Assembly (NCBI GenBank): GCA_030323885.1
Contig: CM059192.1
Coordinates: forward strand, 61,993,593-62,057,592
Origin: Branchipolynoe longqiensis
Taxonomy: Eukaryota; Annelida; Polychaeta; Phyllodocida; Polynoidae
Direction: 5' to 3'
DNA: 64,000 bases
In this document: piece after piece, positions 10,555 through 20,580 of the stretch
Layout: each line of letters begins with the position of its first letter
Numbering within the stretch: the first letter of the stretch is position 1
Translations under genes and position numbers: made by a program
Notes under the pieces: generated by a model
Told to the model about the DNA's origin: nothing
Databases searched by the model: none
What the model saw: only the letters and a program-made list of their open reading frames with translations

Positions 10555-10632
10555 TTTTTGTTTGTTTGTTTGTTTGTTTGTTTGTTGTTGTATTACATCC
10601 TTTCAACATCTAAGGTCATATCAGGACGGGTC
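10555..10632 (-). repeat. SINE-A 3' tail with (TTTG)n
   Basis: A TTTGTTTGTTTG run followed by CAACATCTAAGGTCATATC and AGGACGGGT. This is the 3' end of SINE-A in minus orientation with an expanded (CAAA)n tail. Confidence 0.7.
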
Positions 10633-10867
10633 GTCAATAATAAGGTAACCGCCAACAGAGCTGCACTATAATCGTGATTTTGTTGTTTATGCGCGTCTCC
10701 TCATGACATGCCATGTATCTAAATAAAGATAGAAATACGTTAACTGCTGATATTCAGAATGGTCTTGCTTTTAAGTAGTACTAGGTACCGGCAACGAAAT
10801 TTAGAAATAGGCATAAGGTTCAATATATTTATTCTTTCCTGTAGACATTACAATTACAAACCCAAAT

Positions 10868-11170
10868 CCAAAAACAGTTAGGCTATATATATTATTGTGT
10901 TTTAGAGAATCATTTTTTAATATTAAATATATCAAATGTATTAATTTTGATTTAAAAGTGGAACTTTGACCAAATATTATAAACAGTGGAAGCATGTTAG
11001 GGGAGTTCTACTAATCGATTTCCATTGTACACATATAGAGGAATTTAAAATGCCAATTGTTAAATCAATTAATGAAGCAGACTTTTAATGAGACAATGTC
11101 AAAAAGTGCAATTCATAACGAAAAAATCATGAGGATTTGGCCAAACAGCCATTTTCAAAGCATGGTATTT
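10868..11170 (+). repeat. Dispersed repeat, inverted counterpart of 39775-40035
   Basis: Shares, in opposite orientation, AAAAGTGGAACTTTGACC, the AATTGTTAAATCAATTA block, GACAATGTCAAAAAGTGCAA and the ATGGCTGTTTGGCCAAATCC-like end with 39775-40035. Probably part of a DNA element; unclassified. Confidence 0.65.
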
Positions 11171-12190
11171 TCTTCCAAAACTGGTGCTTTTTGCCAGGTT
11201 CCCTAGTTTTCTTTTGATTTCTATCTGGTCTATTAGCCCATTGTTCACCCGTGGATCTTGTTTTGTGTTTATTTTGAGTTTATTTATTGGGCACATTTGG
11301 TTTAAGGAGGTTGTTATTTCCGTAATGATATTATTCCAGAAAATGTTAATATCATTTTTGTTACTATTTATTTTGTTTTTTTTTACCTCTCTAGGTGGTT
11401 TTCTAGTGATTCTTTTGAGTAGTTTACTAGTGATCTACCCATCTTATATTCATATTGATTTTGGTTTTTAATTTTTTTTCCTGGTTACGGGTTCTTTAGC
11501 TCATGGTCACTAATACCCCAGCTTCTGGTGCCCCACTTTGTTGCATGGTTGGAGTTGGTTAGTATTAGGTCAATTGCCGAGCTATTTTCACTGAGTCTGG
11601 TATTTTCTGTGATTATCTGTTGAAGGCCTATGGTTTTGATAGTGGTCTGCAGCATTGTTTGTCTTTTTCATTTGAGTTGTAGTTTATATTAAAATCACCC
11701 AGAATGAAAATTTCTGCAGTTGTTAATTTTTGTACTGTGCTAACACTTTTTTCAAGGGCCTCAAGGAAGCTGTCTATGCTTCCTGTTGGTGGTCTGTACA
11801 GACTTGCTATGGCTGTGTTTGCTTGGTTATCATTTTTTATTAAGCACCATACAAGTTCTATGTGGTGTTCTGAAATATTTGCTGTTTCTAGTGTTTCAGC
11901 ATCTAAGTTTTTGGTGAGTTTGCAGTATATAGATAGCTACACCCCCACCTTTCTTTGTTTGTTGTGTTTCATTTAATGTTTTTCTGTCATTACGTACAAG
12001 CTGATACCCATCTATGTTGAGAATATTGTTGTGGTGCTTGACAGTGTACCAGGTTTCTGACATTGTTAGTACATCAATGTCTTCATGTTTTAGGTGTAGT
12101 TTTATCAGGTCTAGTTTATTGTATTATGCGAGTTTAGTTTTATTTTGTTTTATATTTATTTTGTTTCTTTATGTGTTATTAGGTTTCTGA
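11170..12190 (-). pseudogene. LINE endonuclease-domain relic
   Basis: The minus-strand translation gives, in order, DIDVLTMSETWY, LYRPPTGSIDSFLEALEK, EIFILGDFNINY and WGISDHELKNP. ETW, GDFN and SDH are the conserved boxes of the exonuclease/endonuclease/phosphatase-type nuclease that nicks target DNA for non-LTR retrotransposons. The frame is broken by stops after the SDH box and continues as a linker-like region (QIEIKRKLGNLAKS). No reverse transcriptase follows: the relic gives way at about 11170 to a different dispersed repeat. The clade cannot be fixed from this part. The copy is dead and probably old. Confidence 0.78.
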
Positions 12191-12826
12191 GGTGCAGGTA
12201 CCAGTGATTGGGCACTTGCGACCCCCTTGAGATAATAACAGCATTTATGTAACCTGTGTAAAGGGATGATAGGTCAAGTTTTTGTGGTAAATATGCCCCT
12301 AGGAATATTATTACCACTAAATCAACCAAATGACATTTTCTAAGTCAAAACAGAATTCAGATTTGGAATCCTTGAGGTCAAAAACATAAAATGAGCCTTC
12401 ACTCATGATCCTATGACTTGTTTATGAAGTTATGACAAAATCAAATAGTGACTGGTAGCCATCTTAGATTTAGCCAATATCTATTTAGTATGTTCCGGTC
12501 TGTGCCAACTTTCATGCTTGTAGACAAAATCTGCACGAAACCACCTTATTTTGTCCCTAAGGGGACTGTTAGGGCCGCGAGCCCCGTAACTGGAACGTTG
12601 GTAAGAGTGCAAGCAGAGATATTAGACTGCAGATAGCGCAGCGAGGCATGGGATTGAGACCTCTCTGATGTAGTCAGGCGCCGTGTGGGGGCGCCACCCG
12701 GCCCTGCTATAAACCCCCCTCATATGTATATGCCCGATAACACACCAATTCAATTATTGCTCGTCACTTTGTGCCACTTTTGCTATAGACGAGTTATGTG
12801 ACCACCGATGAAGAGGTGCTTACTTA

Positions 12827-13903
12827 AGCTAGGAACACACAGAATGCGGGCATCGCGCGGGTGGCAAGTACAAGCGGACGGCACGTGGCAAAAATGCTAT
12901 GCATATATATTTACTCGACTTGACTTTACTCAACATGACTTTATCAGACCTACCCGACCTGACTCTACCCAACCTCACTTTATGTCAATTCTTGTAAAGT
13001 CAATTCTTGTAAAGTCAAGTCGTGTAACATCAGGTCGGGTAAATTCAAGTCGTATGAAGTCAAGTCAGGTAAAGTCAAGTCGGGTAAAGTCAAGTCATGT
13101 AAAGTCTGACTCTACCCGACCTGACTCTACCCGACCTGACTCTAACCGACCTGACTCTACGTCAATTCTTGTAAAGTCAAGTCGGGTAAAGTCAGGTTGG
13201 GTCAATTCAAGTCGTATGAAGTCAAGTCAGGTAAAGTCAAGTCGGGTAAAGTCAAGTCATGTAAAGTCTGACTCTACCTGACCTGACTCTACCCGACCTG
13301 ACTCTACCCGACCTGACTCTAACCGACCTGACTCTAACCGACCTGACTCTAACTGGCCTGACTCTTAACTGACGTGACTCTTAACTGACGTGACTCTTAA
13401 CTGACGTGACTTTACCCAACCTGACTCTACCCGACCTCCTCTACCCGATTTGACTCTACCCGACCTCACTCTACGACAAGTCTTGTAAAGTCAAGTCATG
13501 TAAAGTCAAGTCGTATAAAGTCAGGTGGGGTAAATTCAGGTCATGTAAAGTCAAGTCGTGTAAAGACCTGACTCTACCCGACCTCACTTTACATGACCTG
13601 ATTTTACCCGACCTCAACATACCCGACCTCAACCTACCCGACCTCACTCTACGTCAATTCTTGTAAAGTCAAGCCGTTTAGAGTCAGGTCGTGTAAGTCA
13701 AGTCATGTAAAGTCAAGTCGGGAAAAGTCAGGCCAAGTCAGTCAAAAGACAAGCGGCTCCACGCGTCAAGTGGCAAAAATCGCTCCAAAAGCTATCCTAT
13801 CCTGCCGCGCGAGAACCGCCCGCGTCCAGTGTGTTCGGCTTCTCTTTGTTACATATATTAAAATGTTTGCCGCATGACGTCCGCGTCCAGTGTGTTCGCA
13901 CCT
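12827..13903. mobile_element. TIR element with an internal foldback minisatellite
   Basis: The left end AGCTAGGAACACACAGAATG and the right end (reverse complement AGGTGCGAACACACTGGACG) form imperfect TIRs. TTA flanks both sides (12824-12826 and 13904-13906). A second copy of the right end lies at 13826-13850. The element is non-coding. A 3-bp TTA duplication suggests PIF/Harbinger ancestry, which is inference. Confidence 0.55.
12911..13746. repeat. 15-bp minisatellite in alternating orientation
   Basis: The unit GTAAAGTCAAGTCGG runs forward at about 12984-13108, 13162-13268, 13475-13566 and 13653-13746. Its reverse complement type (TGACTCTACCCGACC) runs at about 12911-12983, 13109-13161, 13269-13474 and 13567-13652. 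Because 15 is a multiple of 3, the array gives a long open frame of SRVKSSQVKSS-like repeats that is not a gene. Confidence 0.9.
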
Positions 13904-14546
13904 TTACTCCTACATTATTGAAATCGTTGTACTGAATTCAATTAAGGAAACAAAGGTGTGCTCAGACGAAAGTAATTACTTTTGCGGTATCATCATTCGG
14001 CATTATTGATTCTTAGAATAAACATGCATTTTTTGCCTCGAAATTGAGTTAGCTTTCGCATCGGATCTTTATCTCGTTTCCACCACATATCTTCCTCTAG
14101 CCCCGAAAATATGCAAAATCAATTTTGACGTGCAAAATTCTGATACCATAGGCTTCAGCGGTAACAGGTTCTATCAATTTGGTTAAAAAATACACAAGTA
14201 TTTTAAGTTGGATATGCATAGTAAAAATCTAGATTAGTGCTTTGGCATAGAAAATTTGATGTTTTGAACTTTAATCTATAGCCTCGGAGATTTAGGTATT
14301 TATTTCCGAAAATTTCAGAGCAAAATGCCTAGTAATGCATGTGCTCCAAATGGACTCAATGCCGATACGACATGCTTTCTTATATATTCCTTTTTAGGCG
14401 ATGTTTTTAATTCCAGATTACATGCTGAAAACATTACGGCAGACATACTCCTCGAGATGACGGGTCAGAGAAGTGAATCGGGACATTCAGTCATTCTCAT
14501 TATGGTTGCCCTTATCTGAACATCACTTTCAAAGGTTTGTACTCAC
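13904..14546. other. Unassigned sequence left of the Smurf exon
   Basis: AT-rich, with no recognised exon or repeat. The next Smurf exon (rest of the C2 domain, then WW domains) would be expected on this side on the minus strand but is not visible up to the gap. Confidence 0.5.
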
Positions 14547-14655
14547 AGGTCATAGTGCTGGTTCCATTTGGGGTCCAGTGTGTTCTTGCAAGTATCCGTG
14601 GAGTGACATTGTCCCGACCCATCCACGCTGATCTTAGCGAACGGGTCTGGAAGTC
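14547..14655 (-). CDS. SMURF: Smurf-type HECT E3 ligase exon, C2 domain core
   Basis: A 109-nt exon with acceptor TTTGCAG before 14655 and donor GTGAGT after 14547, phase 1 in and phase 2 out. It encodes LPDPFAKISVDGSGQCHSTD and then CKNTLDPKWNQHYDL, the signature loop region of the Smurf1/2 C2 domain (LPDPFAK...TLDPKWNQHYDL is nearly invariant in animals). Smurf ligases ubiquitinate Smads, RhoA and other substrates, and the C2 domain directs membrane binding and autoinhibition. The phase-1 start joins to the exon at 40259-40297, giving DFFRLPDPFAK. Nedd4-family relatives differ in this stretch. Downstream exons (remaining C2, WW, HECT) were not found between here and the gap. Confidence 0.9.
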
Positions 14656-15868
14656 CTGCAAAGCATACACCGAAACAACATTAAAACGTCTGAAAACACT
14701 CAATTTGGCTTTAAAAATAATTGTGTGACCATTATTGATTATTTGCATGTTTGTGTATGGCTGTCATTTTCATAGAAAATAAAATGGTACCTAAAATGGA
14801 AGGTACACTCAGTCAGTGGAGGTTGCGATATTTTGTCTAATTTTCTATCTTTTCATTTAACAAAAAGAAGATATCTTGCATTTATAAGGCCTACTCCGAC
14901 TTACATATAATTATGTGTACTCCTCCAGAAAGAAAAACAACAAAAAACATATACTACGGGAAATTCTCGGAGCGCCACCATCGGGAAGCATTGGAGATTT
15001 ACCAGATCAAAGGAACCGTATAAGGCAATGAAAGAGGGCTCCCATCCATCAGCAATCATTGACATCCATCTTTACTACACTGCAAGCCCGCGGAGGCTGC
15101 AGCGGGGACGAGCCATCACCACCGGACAGGACCGCATCAATTTAATGCCGTTTTGGCAACAGTCTGGGCTACATTAGATGGGTCTGACGAGTGAAACTAG
15201 GTTCCCTGAGAACTTGTATAATAGAGGCGTGTCGATGAGTACGTAAACCAGTATTGGTTAGACTAGCATTTCAGCAGTCACCCGCTGCCCAGTCAATTGA
15301 AAACGAGGCTTGTGCATCGTTTACTGGTTGCAAAACAATAAAACTACGTAATATGCATAAGTGAATCCATCAAAATAAACTAATTAGTGAACCACCAAAA
15401 GCATAGATAGACACTGAAATAAATCTCACATTCACTACAAACCCGATAATTTGTTACAACTAAATTATTTAAGAATAGAATAGTGATGCCACCCAATAGA
15501 TTGAACATGGCGCTATTGGATCTACGTTTCAAGTTTCAACTCGGTTAGATTAGGTTAAATGCGTCCAGGCTGGTGGTTAGATACACCTAGCACCGGCACA
15601 GCCGGAGGGAAGTGTAATTGGCCGTCAGGAGAGTGGTATAATGTTATTTTATGTTAAAGACAGTGGCCATTGTGGAGTGAATGACCACTATGCGTCGAAG
15701 GTACAGTTAAATCATTAAACCATCACCGAAAATTTATTATTTAATTGACTTTTATGGAAATTAATTTGCTGTCATTATGTCTTTTCTTGCTCACTTCCAT
15801 TGACTGTAGACATTGCCCCTGCCCTGTAATTTGCATACAAATTACACATACAAATTATATATATATAT

Positions 15869-15883
15869 ATATACATACATACA

Positions 15884-15918
<35 letters not shown>
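15869..15918. repeat. (ACAT)n and (AT)n microsatellite at the DIRS insertion edge
   Basis: An ATATATAT run followed by about 10 ACAT units directly abuts the left terminus of the complete DIRS element. An AT run also follows its right terminus at 21293-21304. Confidence 0.9.
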
Positions 15919-15919
<1 letters not shown>

Positions 15920-16227
15920 GATTAGTTAGACGAATCTTACCTTGGTATAGATGATGGATAACTGTTGTTTTCCCGAGGTATAAGCCTCGGCTAGACGTGG
16001 GTGAGGGAGAGGTAAGCACATCCGGGTACAGCAATCTTTACCTACTAATTCAGGATAAAATGATCTCTAAAATTCTAAATACTAATGTTTCCTTGGTACA
16101 AGCAAGGGACTAGACGTGGCAGGGTGTGGAGGGTGGGCCCTCACCCACGTCTAGCCGAGGCTTATACCTCGGGAAAACAACAGTTATCCATCATCTATAC
16201 CAAGGTAAGATTCGTCTAACTAATCTA
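15918..16227. repeat. DIRS terminal foldback: two 90-bp arms
   Basis: The left arm 15918-16007 and right arm 16138-16227 are reverse complements (TAGATTAGTTAGACGAATCT inward to GACGTGGGTGAGGG), with a 130-bp loop. Within the loop side, 16005-16035 (GGGAGAGGTAAGCACATCCG) is the reverse complement of 21223-21253 in the 5' terminal repeat. Confidence 0.9.
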
Positions 16228-16272
16228 TTTTACCTCGGTATATAGCCTCAGGCTAGCCGCAGGCTAGGGAGA
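16228..16272. repeat. DIRS internal complementary region
   Basis: These 45 bases (TTTTACCTCGGTATATAGCC onward) are an exact reverse complement of 21248-21292 at the 5' end. In DIRS elements such a region pairs the two ends to rebuild a full-length circle. Confidence 0.88.
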
Positions 16273-16394
16273 CTTTACGTAATATCATTTTATCCTGATA
16301 TTTTATTTTATTTTATTTGTTTATGTTTTGTGGTATGGAACGTTGGTTAACCTTATATGTTTGTGACAATGGTATGTTCTCACCTTTTTTGACT

Positions 16395-17504
16395 TTAATG
16401 TTGTAGCAGTCGCCGTGCGACGCCACTTGGCTTTTCCAATCGCTTGTTATAATGTCTAGCAAACGATCGTTCGGTCTTCCATCCTGCATGCGCTAGTATG
16501 CGCTTGACCGAAATGCCTAAGAGGCGTGCCTTTGACACCATGGCTCCTCTTGTTGAGTGTGACGCATATTTGTCCGTATCCACTCCTGCCATCTTTAGGA
16601 CATTAATTGTCCATCTGGCGAGCGTATCTCTTGATATGCCCTTGTGTGGCTTAATAAAGCTTATCAACAATTGTCTTGAGTTTCTAACTCCTTGTGTCTT
16701 GGATATATATGTTCTGATCGCGGAAACTACACACAGTTTCGGATTGTCTTTGAATTGTGTTACATCAATTGACGACAAAGGGTCACCTAAACGATTAGAT
16801 TTTAACAATGTTGTCAAATCGAAGGTCGCTTGCCTTCTATCTATTTCCAGTCCATCGAGTGAAAGTGCCACTATAGTCTGGCCTCGATGACCTGTGACTA
16901 ACAGTAATAACAGTGCTAACTTAAACCCTAATTGTTTTATATCTAGAAACCTATTATGTGGCCAATCGTTAAACATTTTAAATACCAGTGACACATCCCA
17001 AAATCGGTCATATTTTGGTTTAGGTGGGTTTCGTTCATAAATTCCCTTTAGTACCCATGATATAACATGGTGTTTACCCATTGTATCTCCCCTTGTTCTG
17101 GGAAGGATAATCGAGAGAGCGCACCTGGCAGCATTAATTGCGCCGTAACCTAGCCCTTCTTGTTCTAACATTCTAAAGAATCTGCACACTTGGGCAATAG
17201 TTGGGTTCATGGGTTTAACCTTGTGAATAAGACAATAAACGCCCCATTTTTTCAAATATGTGGTATACATTTTAACTGTTCCTTTTCTCCACGCATGTGA
17301 CACTAGCCGTTCTTGTGTAATTTTGTCTAAACCAAATTGTTCTAGGTATTTATTTAGAAAAGGAATGCAAGCAACGGTGTTGTTGCTACGTTGCCGTGAT
17401 GTTCCAGAGGGCCTTGGTGAGTTAGATTTCCTCGGGATTTTGGGAATCTGAGGCAATCTCGGGCTGTCGAGGCTAGTCCTGCTAGCCACGGCTGTGTGTC
17501 CCAT
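16395..17504 (-). CDS. DIRS tyrosine recombinase
   Basis: A 369-residue protein expected to insert the circular DNA copy of the retrotransposon into the genome. The core-binding part spans about residues 45-180. The catalytic part shows Arg207 in TGHRGQT, the HxxR box His316-Arg319 (SHSTRG), His339/Trp342 in ILAHAGW and the nucleophile candidate Tyr352 (RHYNK), so the full tyrosine-recombinase set is present. The start is uncertain: the first ATG lies 151 bases inside the RT frame, and translation may begin further in or by another mechanism. The same protein is seen in fragments at 8355-8699 and 25480-27062. It ends just before the internal complementary region. Confidence 0.9.
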   Translation of the reverse strand: MGHTAVASRTSLDSPRLPQIPKIPRKSNSPRPSGTSRQRSNNTVACIPFLNKYLEQFGLDKITQERLVSHAWRKGTVKMYTTYLKKWGVYCLIHKVKPMNPTIAQVCRFFRMLEQEGLGYGAINAARCALSIILPRTRGDTMGKHHVISWVLKGIYERNPPKPKYDRFWDVSLVFKMFNDWPHNRFLDIKQLGFKLALLLLLVTGHRGQTIVALSLDGLEIDRRQATFDLTTLLKSNRLGDPLSSIDVTQFKDNPKLCVVSAIRTYISKTQGVRNSRQLLISFIKPHKGISRDTLARWTINVLKMAGVDTDKYASHSTRGAMVSKARLLGISVKRILAHAGWKTERSFARHYNKRLEKPSGVARRLLQH

Positions 17505-19339
17505 TCGGGGACGATCAGGATGGCGTGAGACCGGTCCATCTTTATCTTTCGTGCCACTCTGGTAATGATGTTGAAAGGGGGAAAAATATAATAAAATTCA
17601 TTTTCCCAAATCAGTGAGAAAGCATCTATGTGCCAAGCAAATGGTTCTGGGTGCCATGAAACATATCTGTTAACTTTAAAGTTATTCCTTGATGCGAATA
17701 AGTCAACCGTAGGTGAACCCCATTGGCGACAAATTTTGTTGAAAATTTTTATGTTCAAATTCCATTCTAAATGGTCGTGAAAGACTCTACTCTTTTTGTC
17801 GGCCAGGACGTTTTGCGATCCTGGGATATGTGAAATGGTTAACCATATTTGATGTTTTTGCGCCCAGTTCCAAATACTTTGTGCCAAGTTATTGCACTCT
17901 TTTGACTTTGTACCTCCCATATTCCTGACATATGCCATGGCCGTAGTGTTATCTGTAAGCAGTTGAACAGTATTTTTGGGTATTTTAATTAGGCTTAAGA
18001 GGCCTAAGTAAATCGCTCTTAATTCAAGAACATTAATATGGTCTGATTTTTCGTTTTCTAACCATCTCCCTCCTGTTGCTACATCATTTCGATGAGCTCC
18101 CCAACCTTGTAATGACGCATCGGTAGTAACTACCGTGTTGGGTTGATCCATTCTAATGGGATTGGAAGAGTTATTGATATTCTCGATCCACCAAGATATA
18201 TCTGTGTAACCATCCTGGGAAATGTACATTTTTCTTTCAAAGTTACCTTTTGTACGTGCTAACGCTCTATTCTTGTCTATTTCTAGAGACTTGAAGTGCG
18301 CCGCCCCATAAAGAACAGCCGGCGCATATGAAACCATTATACCGATAAGGACAGCGACCTGTCTAATCTTTGGCCTAGATATGTCAAGCAGCTGGGAGGC
18401 CGTGTCATGAAACTTCTGTAGTTTCTGTTCCGTTAATGATACGGTCATTGCTTTGGTGTTGATTAAAAACCCCAGGCATTTTAATTCCTTATTCGGGACA
18501 AAAACAGACTTTTTGTCGTGTATGTAAAAACCTAATTCTGTTAATAAAGTACACAAATCATTCACTGCCAAATGGCATTTGTTAAAGGATTCTGCCATAA
18601 TAAAGGAATCATCTATGTATGGAAACATTGTATGTCCTAATCTTCCCATAACAGCAAAAACAGGTTTTAATAACTTTGTAAACAGTCGAGGTGCGCAGGC
18701 TAAACCATTGGGCATGCAAGTAAATTGGAAAAGGGAACCGTTCCAAATAAATCTCAAAAATTGTCTGTGTTCTTTGCAAATAGGAACTGTATAATACGCG
18801 TCTCTTAAGTCTACACTGGCAAGCCAGGCATGCGGCGTAATTAAGTCTCTCGCCGTTTCTAATGAGAACATTTTAAAATGTTTATATGTTACCAATTTAT
18901 TTAACTTTGTCAAATCCAAAATCATGCGAATTTCGCCATTTGGTTTGGGCCTAGAAAAGACATTAGAAATAAACTGTCCTTTTGTGTTTTGTACTCTTTC
19001 AATAATACCTTTTGTTTCAAACAGCGAAACCTGAAAATCTATTTGGCGTTTTTCTGCTATGTTAAATTTGTATGGGAACGGAACTCTTTCCTGTTTTGGT
19101 ATGTCTGTGAAAGGTATTTGAACTCCTTTTACTATATCCAAAATTTCCCTATCAGATGTAATGTTAACCCATTTGTGCAAACAGTTAAGGATGTTGCCTG
19201 CCTTAAACTTGCTTACATAAGTTTGTGTCTCTTCAGACACCGTGTTGAGTGTAGGAGTCTGTGTCTCTACTTGGCTCCTGGCCGCGGGAATTGGGGTTTG
19301 GGTGTAAACTCCCTTTTGTATCCGCGGTTGTCGTTCCAA
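17354..19339 (-). CDS. DIRS reverse transcriptase-RNase H
   Basis: A 661-residue polyprotein. The reverse transcriptase spans about residues 90-300, with the first catalytic aspartate at Asp177 (ASVDLRDAYY), the FTCMPNGLACAPRLF box at 206-220 and the active-site box YIDD at 241-244. RNase H follows, with Asp407 (TTDASLQGWGAH), Glu439 (LELRAIY), Asp463 (LLTDNTTAMAYV) and Asp514. The C-terminal segment around VDLFAS (545-550), FPPFNIITRVARK and VPEWDTQPWL is conserved in the DIRS copies at 27203-27427 and 61508-61917. It overlaps the gag-like frame by 73 bases and the recombinase frame by 151 bases, in other frames, which is usual for DIRS elements and suggests coupled or recoded translation. 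No internal stops. Confidence 0.93.
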   Translation of the reverse strand: MERQPRIQKGVYTQTPIPAARSQVETQTPTLNTVSEETQTYVSKFKAGNILNCLHKWVNITSDREILDIVKGVQIPFTDIPKQERVPFPYKFNIAEKRQIDFQVSLFETKGIIERVQNTKGQFISNVFSRPKPNGEIRMILDLTKLNKLVTYKHFKMFSLETARDLITPHAWLASVDLRDAYYTVPICKEHRQFLRFIWNGSLFQFTCMPNGLACAPRLFTKLLKPVFAVMGRLGHTMFPYIDDSFIMAESFNKCHLAVNDLCTLLTELGFYIHDKKSVFVPNKELKCLGFLINTKAMTVSLTEQKLQKFHDTASQLLDISRPKIRQVAVLIGIMVSYAPAVLYGAAHFKSLEIDKNRALARTKGNFERKMYISQDGYTDISWWIENINNSSNPIRMDQPNTVVTTDASLQGWGAHRNDVATGGRWLENEKSDHINVLELRAIYLGLLSLIKIPKNTVQLLTDNTTAMAYVRNMGGTKSKECNNLAQSIWNWAQKHQIWLTISHIPGSQNVLADKKSRVFHDHLEWNLNIKIFNKICRQWGSPTVDLFASRNNFKVNRYVSWHPEPFAWHIDAFSLIWENEFYYIFPPFNIITRVARKIKMDRSHAILIVPEWDTQPWLAGLASTARDCLRFPKSRGNLTHQGPLEHHGNVATTPLLAFLF

Positions 19340-20580
19340 CCCGTGTTCTGGCGTTCTCCTCTGCCTCGTCCTCTGGGATTGAAGCCGAATGAGGGACCTC
19401 CTCGTCCCGGCCTTCCTCCTCTCCGGAAGCGAAAATCCGAGCGGGGGCGTCGGAATTTGTTGGTGTTGTCAAACTTTTTGGTGCCATCCGTGTTTTTAGC
19501 GCTTTTAGTGTCTACCTCGACAGCTTTGAAGAGGTGCGCTAGCTGACCGCCAAACATTTTGGTTTTGTCCAGTGGCTTGCCTAGCACCGGCTTTGGCGGT
19601 AGGTAAAGAGTGTACTCTTTACCATCATTGTCAGTTACTTTCTTCGATCTGGCGACTTCTTTGCCAGCATCTGTTGTAACCGCCTTGAAGACGTTTTCAA
19701 AACGCCGAAACGTCATGAAGTTCGACGCTGCGGTAAGCAGCGCAATCCCTCTGTCCATCACTCGTGCAAGCGACGAGAATGTATTCTCAGCTTGCATCCG
19801 ATTCGCTACCGGAGTTATCGATGTAAGCGCTCCGAGCACCGCTTTATGAATCGTGCACAACGCGTTCTCATAACGCCGTCTTTCATCTGAGAGATGGATG
19901 CCTGCATCCATTTCTTTACTGATGGACTGGGGAACTCCTTTAATTCCCGAAATTTGTTCCGTCAGCTTGTTGATCACCTCCACAGGTTTGAAAGTGTGGA
20001 AATGTCCTTTCAGCGTTTCCCTCATCATGGTTGTAGTCCGCAACCTCTTTGCTTTCGCCAACGGGCATTTCTTCTTGATCTTTGCCCCTATCCTGGCATA
20101 AATGCCCACTCTCTCCGTCTCTGAATCGGAGTCAGTTGTGGACGAATCATTTGATTTATCCGATGATGAGTCCTTCTTCTTTTTCTTTTTGTTTTTCTTT
20201 GTCTTCTTCACTCGTTTCTTATTGACCTTGGTGAATTCATCACCGGAGCTACTGCCAAGTCTTTTCCGCTTCTTGGGTTTCGGTTGCGGAACCTCAAATG
20301 CCGATTCGGTTTCGTCATCTGAGAAATCTTCCCAGTCATCGTCTGGGATAGGAGGAGAAGGAGGCCGTGTGGCTTGTGTGTTATATTTGCCCATAATCCG
20401 TAGGATTTTGTCTTCCAGCTCCTCATCCCCACTATCCTTGTCCAAAGGATCAGCCCCCGGCTGTGGAGACGGCGGTGCCGTCTGCGGTGGTGAGGAATCG
20501 TATCCAGAAGGCACGCGGCCCTCTGCCGCTGCCGGCGGAACCTTGTTTCGCTTGGTGGCCATCGGTTTCTGTAACGACAA
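19267..20580 (-). CDS. DIRS gag-like protein
   Basis: A 437-residue protein in the gag position, upstream of the RT. It has an acidic, proline-rich N-terminal third (many D/E/S/P), a strongly basic lysine run near residues 120-140 that could act as a nuclear localisation signal, a serine/aspartate tract, a helical middle (about 170-300) and an arginine/glycine-rich C-terminus (RRGGRPGRGGPSF, RGRGRGER) suited to nucleic-acid binding. No zinc knuckle is present, as is common in DIRS gag. A second ATG six codons in (MATKRNK) is an alternative start. Fast-evolving gag proteins are rarely recognisable by sequence, so position and composition are the main evidence. Confidence 0.75.
   Translation of the reverse strand: MSLQKPMATKRNKVPPAAAEGRVPSGYDSSPPQTAPPSPQPGADPLDKDSGDEELEDKILRIMGKYNTQATRPPSPPIPDDDWEDFSDDETESAFEVPQPKPKKRKRLGSSSGDEFTKVNKKRVKKTKKNKKKKKKDSSSDKSNDSSTTDSDSETERVGIYARIGAKIKKKCPLAKAKRLRTTTMMRETLKGHFHTFKPVEVINKLTEQISGIKGVPQSISKEMDAGIHLSDERRRYENALCTIHKAVLGALTSITPVANRMQAENTFSSLARVMDRGIALLTAASNFMTFRRFENVFKAVTTDAGKEVARSKKVTDNDGKEYTLYLPPKPVLGKPLDKTKMFGGQLAHLFKAVEVDTKSAKNTDGTKKFDNTNKFRRPRSDFRFRRGGRPGRGGPSFGFNPRGRGRGERQNTGWNDNRGYKREFTPKPQFPRPGAK

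Noticed and set aside
11184..11976. Plus-strand hydrophobic ORFs that could be taken for small membrane proteins
   Set aside because: Antisense of the LINE endonuclease, which has the ETW, GDFN and SDH boxes on the minus strand.
12808..13281. 157-codon ORF rich in SRVKSSQVKSS
   Set aside because: In-frame reading of the 15-bp minisatellite; codon periodicity is a by-product of unit length.
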